Shown here one piece after another: positions 61,001 to 64,000 of a DNA stretch of 64,000 nucleotides (positions within the stretch are counted from its first letter, which is position 1; every line of letters starts with the position of its first letter). The notes beneath the pieces were generated by a model that was not told the DNA's origin, searched no databases, and saw only the letters and a list, made by a program, of their open reading frames with translations. The stretch is taken from contig CM054177.1 of the NCBI GenBank assembly GCA_028829895.1, positions 80,991,163-81,055,162 on the forward strand, in the 5' to 3' direction. This stretch comes from Sinotaia quadrata (Eukaryota; Mollusca; Gastropoda; Architaenioglossa; Viviparidae). The position numbers were made by a program, and so were the translations under genes.

Positions 61001-61699
61001 AATAGATATCAGTGGGATTATTGTCAGAAAGGTGCATTTCCTGACCTAAACTCGAATAATTTTCTTATGTGTTCACCACATGACCTGGCAATTCACCTAT
61101 CGATCTGTATAAAGAGAACATATTGGTACTTGTAGGTTTATGTATGTTACCACAGCAGTCGATATTGTCGACACGAGGTGGTAATATATCATTCTGTCTC
61201 AGTTTGTTCATATGGGCATATTAGCATAAAGGACAACACATTTGTAAATTTCCGATTGCAGCATATGGGCATAATGTTAATGAAATGAACAAGACAATAC
61301 GTAGTGATTATAATTATCAGAGGTGATTGCTCTTGTCAGCAGAACCTCTATTTGACATATTAATTTACTAGAAACATAATTATATTTAAGAAAATAAAAA
61401 CTTATGTAATGTAAGTATAATTATGCAAATTGTACACTTCTAAATTAGTGCTAAATGAACTTGTGAAACCACATCATTTAGTTTTAATTTCACGTGGATT
61501 TTAAAGTGCAAGTCGTGAAAATTGTAAAGTGACGCATTTTCTTCTATTTATAGGTGTGGCGCACCGAGACATATGTCCGGCCAATGTCTTGGTGAGCGGC
61601 GACAACACACTGAAGCTGGCCGACTTCGGTCACGCCATCTACTACCGCACGGGGGACAGTCTATGCGATGATTATACTTGTGGCACGCCTGGATATCAG
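31954..61699 (+). CDS. Protein kinase, family unassigned, atypical catalytic loop (3'-partial, 5 exons)
   Basis: Joining 31954-32035, 36258-36479, 37653-37854, 49662-49894 and 61554-61699 gives 295 residues; every junction phase fits (1+2, 1+2, 2+1, 1+2). Residues 1-100 are an unassigned extension (MDALIGGDNSTAHDSC..., then an acidic stretch). The kinase fold follows: glycine loop IAKGRSGTIILAQD (GRSG 127-130), VAIK with Lys155, a helix-C Glu candidate at 174 or 175 (KDITEEMLIHQRL), hinge-like LVLEFCESGSLEQLL, ALEYVHLSGVAHRD, catalytic loop HRDICPAN (250-257), LADFG (DFG 270-272) and CGTPGYQ (289-295), where the window ends the known part. Asp252, Asn257 and the DFG Asp are present; the Lys usual at HRDLKPEN is Cys254. 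Eleven extra residues sit between the glycine loop and VAIK. The family cannot be named with confidence; it is not an obvious TSSK, SBK or CDK. The C-lobe remains beyond the right edge. Confidence 0.88.
32723..32769. repeat. Perfect 20-bp inverted repeat, 7-nt loop
   Basis: The left arm TTTGATAGCTAAGAAACTGA (32723-32742) and its exact reverse complement (32750-32769) flank the loop caaaaaa. The stem is too short and too perfect for a typical animal pre-miRNA; it could be a hairpin-forming transposon end or a palindrome formed by template switching. Confidence 0.9.
33230..33695. repeat. Minisatellite, about 45-bp units, about 10 copies
   Basis: Degenerate units of the type AATCAAATCATGCCCTCTGT then AGAGGGGACACTTAGCCCCACACTTA. 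Copies vary in length and show gradual divergence along the array. Confidence 0.9.
33696..33968. repeat. Polypurine (GA-rich) tract
   Basis: About 270 bp in which the plus strand is mostly A and G (AGAGAGAG, GAAAGAAAG, GGGGGAGAGA runs), broken by a short CACACATACAAACACATG stretch. The opposite strand gives Ser/Leu/Phe-rich false open frames. Confidence 0.9.
34265..34298. repeat. (ATA)n microsatellite
   Basis: About eleven AAT/ATA trinucleotide units in an otherwise unique AT-rich stretch. Confidence 0.9.
34565..35575. repeat. Two adjoining 33-34-bp minisatellites
   Basis: From about 34565 to 35000 the unit resembles CTCACATGACAAAACATACA plus TTATAATGACT; from about 35000 to 35575 it resembles ACTACTCTCACTCGATCTGA plus CATACAGTACAATG. 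The shared CTCTCAC and GAC-ATACA blocks show that the two unit types are related. Roughly 30 units in total. Confidence 0.9.
36258..36479 (+). CDS. Kinase exon 2
   Basis: Follows a pyrimidine-rich acceptor (ctttttatttttcatag). After two bases completing a codon it encodes GTASGDSQNGAVHKFVTLVR then an acidic stretch (DLERETEAGESVG...), VHSLICDLDDVWVHQYPLPL and SSYPSKPIRT, ending with one base before the donor gtgaca. It links in phase with exons 1 and 3. No domain recognised. The base composition is clearly more GC-rich than the flanking introns, as expected of coding DNA. Confidence 0.75.
36440..36690. repeat. Tandemly repeated exon 2 / intron 2 boundary
   Basis: The end of exon 2 with its donor (CCAATACGAACAG|GTGACAG..., donor at 36480) is repeated 108 bp downstream (CCAATACGAACAG|GTGACGG, donor-like GT at 36588). 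A more decayed third copy follows (CTCAGGACAG|GTAACTG, GT at 36681). Reading from exon 2 into the first repeat reaches a TAA at 36497-36499, so the downstream donors would give a truncated protein. Confidence 0.85.
37104..37173. repeat. (AC)n microsatellite, about 35 units
   Basis: Uninterrupted AC dinucleotides in kinase intron 2. Confidence 0.97.
37276..37555. repeat. 46-bp minisatellite, 6 copies
   Basis: The unit is ATTCACTATATGTTGTTATT then GCTTGGTTGAAATAAAAACAAAATAG; the six copies differ at only a few positions, so the array is young. Confidence 0.93.
37653..37854 (+). CDS. Kinase exon 3: glycine loop and VAIK
   Basis: After two bases that complete a Gly codon it encodes NKAYDSILPDLPALGYRPLT, LIAKGRSGTIILAQD (glycine-rich loop), a short insert rich in Arg, Asp and Cys, and RPVAIKLQSGRKRKQPANL, ending with two bases before the donor gttcgt. 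VAIK supplies the ATP-anchoring Lys. Confidence 0.9.
39295..39700. repeat. Degenerate minisatellite, about 50-65-bp units
   Basis: About seven copies of a unit containing AATCTAGTACTTTAGGCCTA then CTTTTGTTTGGGTCCTGATAAATCA, separated by variable C-rich or A-rich spacers. Confidence 0.8.
40110..40600. repeat. 57-58-bp minisatellite, about 8 copies
   Basis: Units contain GAAGTTACCTGAAAATCTGT, AACTCCAGAACT, ATCAACATTCAGCTAAAACA; divergence increases toward the right end. Confidence 0.88.
40912..41194. repeat. 40-bp minisatellite, 7 copies, nearly identical
   Basis: Unit TGTTGTTGACAGTGCTTTGC then AAACAACAAAGAGCGCTTCA, starting at 40923, 40963, 41003, 41043, 41083, 41123 and 41163. Copies 5-7 share a T-to-C change in the first block (TGCTGTTG), so blocks of units have been copied together. 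Confidence 0.95.
41202..41260. repeat. (CA)n(GCAC)n microsatellite
   Basis: A CA run (41202-41220) turns into ten GCAC units (41221-41260), directly after the 40-bp array. Confidence 0.95.
42261..42440. repeat. About 40-bp minisatellite, 4 copies
   Basis: Units of the form AAAAAAGAAAGAAGGTAACT then AGCAAATAAAAACCTCATT, with indels in each copy. Confidence 0.85.
42484..43465. repeat. 96-bp satellite-like array, about 10 copies
   Basis: Units begin CCCTATCTCCTACCAAATCT, pass through CAAGAAATTGTGAACACCAC and end CAAGAATAAAAATTAAAAAG. The 96-bp period is seen at 42782, 42878 and 42974. A longer variant unit (with ACCATATCAGATATCTTCTA) occurs at 42674 and again at 43261, 587 bp apart, indicating a higher-order repeat of about six units. 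Confidence 0.94.
44815..45545 (-). mobile_element. Interspersed repeat family A, copy 1
   Basis: Read on the minus strand, this carries a degenerate hydrophilic open frame (45539-45258, with QRRETIHRQPLPVMPPKSKK) and a GC-rich end (44815-45110). The same order of segments recurs at 52600-53430: CGGGATGTTCA...CTTCTCACTGG, then AATCATGTCCNNAATGGGGT, then the QHNSTRKRETDRLPAPGK-like reading. This looks like a decayed retroelement, possibly a LINE 5' part. No polymerase motif is present. Confidence 0.6.
45697..45832. repeat. 46-bp minisatellite, 3 copies
   Basis: Three units of GAGTAGTGTATATATCTTAC then TAATTCTGTGTAAAGTTTCATGCCTGA; the third is slightly shortened. Confidence 0.9.
45781..46221 (-). 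pseudogene. Repeat-derived open frame (possible retroelement ORF remnant)
   Basis: A 146-codon minus-strand frame with RIDGRNTRASNLTANSTPKP and FSGLEKEKVFN. A weaker counterpart (YRVESSRTKELQRLQSLPNP then FQGKQV) lies at the equivalent place in the second repeat block (53838-54059, minus). Its end runs into a minisatellite. No known domain; I regard it as the remains of a mobile-element ORF, not a host gene. Confidence 0.45.
46225..46475 (-). repeat. Interspersed repeat family A, GC-rich end, copy 2
   Basis: The GC-rich end of family A again (GGCGTTTCCGGCTTTTGCCG, then AATCCGTGGGCTGAAGCTGT, then GAGGGGGTGTCTTAAGAGCC). Closely related blocks are at 44830-45110 and 52600-52910, with a short piece at 55256-55310. 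Confidence 0.7.
49285..49452. repeat. (CTAC)n(TATC)n microsatellite
   Basis: About 168 bp: CTAC/CTGC units turning into about 30 TATC units. It produces the false YLSI-repeat open frame at 49274-49504. It sits about 210 bp before kinase exon 4. Confidence 0.97.
49662..49894 (+). CDS. Kinase exon 4: helix C to helix E
   Basis: The acceptor is cactcttgcag. One base completes an Arg codon, then KDITEEMLIHQRLQHSSIVS, LMTTISYQGRLGLVLEFCES, GSLEQLLRAHGASFLPEIVA and RRYMMHLHSALEYVHLS, ending with one base before the donor gtaggt. The order of helix C, beta-4/5, hinge and helix E matches a kinase fold. An open frame continues upstream of the acceptor, but joining there would break the phase with exon 3. 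Confidence 0.92.
52340..52381. repeat. (TA)n microsatellite
   Basis: Two TA runs separated by AAACCT. Confidence 0.9.
52600..54060 (-). mobile_element. Interspersed repeat family A, copy 3 (longest)
   Basis: Minus-strand order: YRVESSRTKELQRLQSLPNP fragment (54059-53838), a Lys/Thr-rich fragment (53744-53535), MKKTYTMSEIEATLNEYTRV fragment (53429-53214), then the GC-rich end (52910-52600). The segments parallel copy 1 at 44815-46221. Stops and frameshifts break the reading. The 251-codon plus-strand frame 52873-53628 is antisense to this. Confidence 0.6.
54172..54452. repeat. About 43-bp minisatellite, 7 copies
   Basis: Units of the form CAGACATTATTATTCTAAAT then ATTGAGAGCAACGCCAAACTGT, moderately diverged. 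Confidence 0.9.
54566..54640. repeat. (TG)n microsatellite
   Basis: About 37 GT units with a short CGTG lead-in. Confidence 0.97.
54746..54945 (-). pseudogene. LINE ORF2 C-terminal knuckle, second copy
   Basis: The minus strand encodes KKCIQCRIDNTLQYFLLQC and ends YRYTKH-stop. This matches the CTNCKIDNTIEHFLLQC...PYTKH-stop end of the LINE at 12883-13700, so the two belong to one family. A (TG)n array immediately upstream (on the minus strand) replaces the RNase H region. Confidence 0.7.
54950..55023. repeat. (TG)n microsatellite
   Basis: About 36 TG units next to the LINE remnant. Confidence 0.97.
55925..56290. repeat. About 50-bp minisatellite, 7 copies
   Basis: Units of the form TTCCTTCTGTACTTAATTAA then CATTCAAATACGTTACACATTATATATAGG; the right-hand copies are more diverged. 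Confidence 0.9.
57000..57135. repeat. About 55-bp repeat, 2.5 copies
   Basis: Units contain GTTTATGAATTGTAGTTAGT then TTAGTAAGAGGAAGTTACCG. Confidence 0.85.
57424..57760. repeat. 73-bp minisatellite, 4 copies
   Basis: Unit starts (GGCAAAAAGT) at 57458, 57531, 57604 and 57678; the unit includes GTTGATGTTGAGAGCAAACT and CAGGATTTATATTATGTTAT. Confidence 0.93.
58498..58577. repeat. Interspersed repeat (unclassified), partial copy
   Basis: Matches the right half of the 27597-27797 and 60321-60519 copies: GGTCGGGTCGCTTTGAAATT to GCAAATTTACTCTGCTACAC. Confidence 0.75.
58577..59245. repeat. 42-bp minisatellite, about 15 copies
   Basis: Unit TGCAATTATTTCAGTTTAGT then GCAATCTTTTCAACTCTTTGCA. The right half of the array is nearly homogeneous and the left half is diverged. 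It yields false periodic open frames. Confidence 0.95.
60321..60519. repeat. Interspersed repeat (unclassified), full-length copy 2
   Basis: Same orientation and block order as 27597-27797 (AACTACTCATCTAGTTGGAA to AGGCAAATTTACTCCACCAC), about 200 bp. Confidence 0.75.
61554..61699 (+). CDS. Kinase exon 5: catalytic loop, DFG, start of activation segment
   Basis: After the acceptor tctatttatag, two bases complete a Gly codon, then VAHRDICPANVLVSGDNTLK, LADFGHAIYYRTGDSLCDDY and TCGTPGYQ, stopping at the donor gtatgc in phase 0. The next exon, expected to begin with the APE motif, lies beyond the window or was not recognised in the last 2.3 kb. Confidence 0.94.
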
Positions 61700-62400
61700 G
61701 TATGCCATTAGCTAAAGACTAATGGCAGTAAACCGATTGTTAAGATTAATTTCAAAGTTAGAAATCAAAATAATATGTCATAAACTACTACTACTAGTGC
61801 ACAAAACCACAAAGCACAATATAAGGTAGGTTAATCGTAATAGAAGTATAAAGTGAAATTTCAGGTCCTCAGCCTTTGATTAATAATAGACAATATCCAA
61901 GTAACAGTGTAATATTTCTATGAAACTGCAGTTTTGCATTGAAAATGGGACAAACAACACAAGACCAAGTGTTATTGATGTGTTATGTGCTGACCAGCAA
62001 GAGAATGATTAATGATAATTATAAACTATGTTTCAAGAACATTTTAAATTTCTGTAATCGCCCATCATCTCCCACCCTCCAGGAAGAAGAAAAATAGAAA
62101 AAAAACATTTATATAAATGCATGGTCCTTCCAGAAGTGGAAGTAAAGGTATACCAATCGATAGGGCAGGTCAAGAATGATCAACGATTTCATACTTCTTG
62201 AATTGTGGTGTGAAGTATTTACTAGTTAGTCGGCCACGTGACATTTTGTATATTGTTTGTTAAATTAGTACATACATTTGCTGAGAAGAAAGACATAAAA
62301 AAAGGTTTATATCCATATCTATATATATAAATCACTGCCTCTCTCTATAATCCACCCATCCATCTTCCCCCCCCCCCCGCTTATCTGTCAGTAGTTCGTT
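61700..62400. other. Kinase intron 5, left part
   Basis: AT-rich, with a C-run at about 62366-62378. No exon continuing the kinase (APE-W motif) was seen. Confidence 0.6.
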
Positions 62401-62703
<303 letters not shown>

Positions 62704-62873
62704 TCGTTCAACGATGGTTTGATTGTTATTTCGCATTAATATATTTTATCTATTAGTATTATTTTCAACAGAGCAAATGACATCAGCAACTTGATGAAAT
62801 AGAGAGCTATTTCTTGTGCACACGCGATCAATTGTGACACTTCAATAAAGTTTTTACATTGCACTAAGATGAT

Positions 62874-62874
<1 letters not shown>

Positions 62875-62945
<71 letters not shown>
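62875..62945. repeat. (AC)n microsatellite
   Basis: About 35 AC units. Confidence 0.97.
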
Positions 62946-62947
<2 letters not shown>

Positions 62948-63609
62948 CACACATAAACAGGCACACACATATTTAAATTATTATTTACCTATATATTTAA
63001 TTTAATTTGATTACTGATATAATAATCAAATTAAAATTGCTATGAGTCTCTAGAAGCCCTTTAGAAATAGAATTTTTCAAGCGCTTTGTGTTTCTATCGT
63101 TGTACTCGTATATGTGCTGTCAATATTCTAAAGCAGAAAGATGACAGTGGAAGCCGTTGGCAAATGTAGTTTGTTTTAGTGTATGACCTGAATACATGCA
63201 TCGTGTACACATTTACTATTTCCATCCATACTCGCCCTTGGCCACCGGCAACCTTTCAGAACATATCCGAGTGTCTTATCGAAGAGAAAGACTATGCATT
63301 GCGAGAAAACACCTTTATTATAATAGTCTTTTCAGTAACCTGGAAGATATGCATATGCAACCTGTGTGGGAGGAATGTTAACCTTGTCTATACCACGTTT
63401 AAAACTGTAAATAAATGACCACAATACGGTAAATAATATTTTATAAATCATACATTGATCAATAATTAATTATCAAACTAGAGTGATATGTTGATATATA
63501 TTTTATTTTCATAACCAGCAAAAACTGTTGTAGAATTTGCGATCTTAACTTCGGTCACGTGGTTTGTGATGTTGGAAAGTTATATGCGTAGATTGCCTAG
63601 ATCATGAAT
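62946..63609. other. Kinase intron 5, unique stretch
   Basis: AT-rich. A 13-bp AT-rich hairpin lies at 63001-63035. The two open frames around 63180-63418 show no domain, and neither continues the kinase. Confidence 0.55.
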
Positions 63610-64000
63610 CTGAAGTACTTTATTCGATATACGTAAAACAAAAGAATATAGAAAAAATGAAGTACTTTATTCGATATACGTAAATAAAAGAATATAGAAA
63701 AAATGAAGTACTTTATTCGATATACGTAAATAAAAGAATATAGAAAAAATGAAGTACTTTATTCGATATACGTAAATAAAAGAATATAGAAAAAATGAAG
63801 TACTTTATTCGATATACGTAAAACAAAAGAATATAGAAAAAATGAAGTACTTTATTCGATATACGTAAAACAGAAGAATATAAAAAAAATGAAGTACTTT
63901 ATTCGATATACGTAAAACAAAAGAAAAAATGAAGTACTTTATTTGATATACGTAAAACAAAAGAGTATAGAAAAAATGAAGTACTTTATTCGATATACGT
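63610..64000. repeat. 46-47-bp minisatellite, more than 8 copies, open at window end
   Basis: Unit TGAAGTACTTTATTCGATAT then ACGTAAAACAAAAGAATATAGAAAAAA. Copies are nearly identical and the array runs past the right edge. Confidence 0.95.

Larger units (their letters stand above)
49895..61553. other. Kinase intron 4 (11.7 kb)
   Basis: It holds a family A repeat block (52600-54060), LINE C-terminal remnant (54746-54945), minisatellites (54172, 55925, 57000, 57424, 58577) and two full or partial copies of the 200-bp interspersed repeat. The stretches 49895-52339, 55311-55924, 56290-56999, 57761-58497, 59245-60320 and 60520-61553 show no gene or RNA that I can support. Confidence 0.65.

Overview
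The window reads as nuclear DNA of an invertebrate animal. It is AT-rich, with small coding exons separated by canonical GT-AG introns (two of about 11.7 kb), a broken hAT-type DNA transposon, LINE remnants, and a very high density of minisatellites and tetranucleotide (TATC) tracts. RAB3GAP1 is an animal gene. An oligopeptidase-A-like M3 peptidase beside it, together with this style of repeats, suggests a lophotrochozoan, most likely a mollusc and possibly a cephalopod. The phylum is an inference from genome texture and gene content, not proven here.

Layout. (1) 1-772: a deletion derivative of a hAT transposon with terminal inverted repeats and a matching target-site duplication. (2) 2273-7788, plus strand: the last four coding exons of RAB3GAP1, catalytic subunit of Rab3 GTPase-activating protein, ending in one 1.8-kb terminal exon. 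The 5' part of the gene lies upstream of the window. (3) 7789-16073: RAB3GAP1 3' flank, a second hAT-like remnant carrying a zinc-finger fragment (about 10580-11628, minus), and a decayed LINE with an RNase H domain (about 12883-13700, minus). (4) 16074-20520, minus strand: a two-exon M3 oligopeptidase gene, complete at 729 residues, with an R-rich presequence, an intact HEFGH motif, and a Gln where oligopeptidase A has its third zinc ligand. (5) 20521-31690: intergenic DNA with several minisatellites and an interspersed repeat. (6) 31954-61699 and beyond, plus strand: a protein kinase gene that I assembled from five exons whose splice phases all match. It gives 295 residues from the ATG to the middle of the activation segment. 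The rest lies to the right of the window. Its introns contain at least ten minisatellite arrays, several long microsatellites, and copies of two or more interspersed repeat families.

The three genes show no shared pathway. RAB3GAP1 acts on Rab3/Rab18 in membrane traffic, the peptidase is a probable mitochondrial (or cytosolic) oligopeptide-degrading enzyme, and the kinase is of unassigned family. The points most worth a second look are the unusual catalytic loop of the kinase (HRDICPAN), the altered active site of the M3 peptidase, and a tandemly repeated splice donor at kinase exon 2. No prokaryote-type system, CRISPR array, rRNA or tRNA was found.
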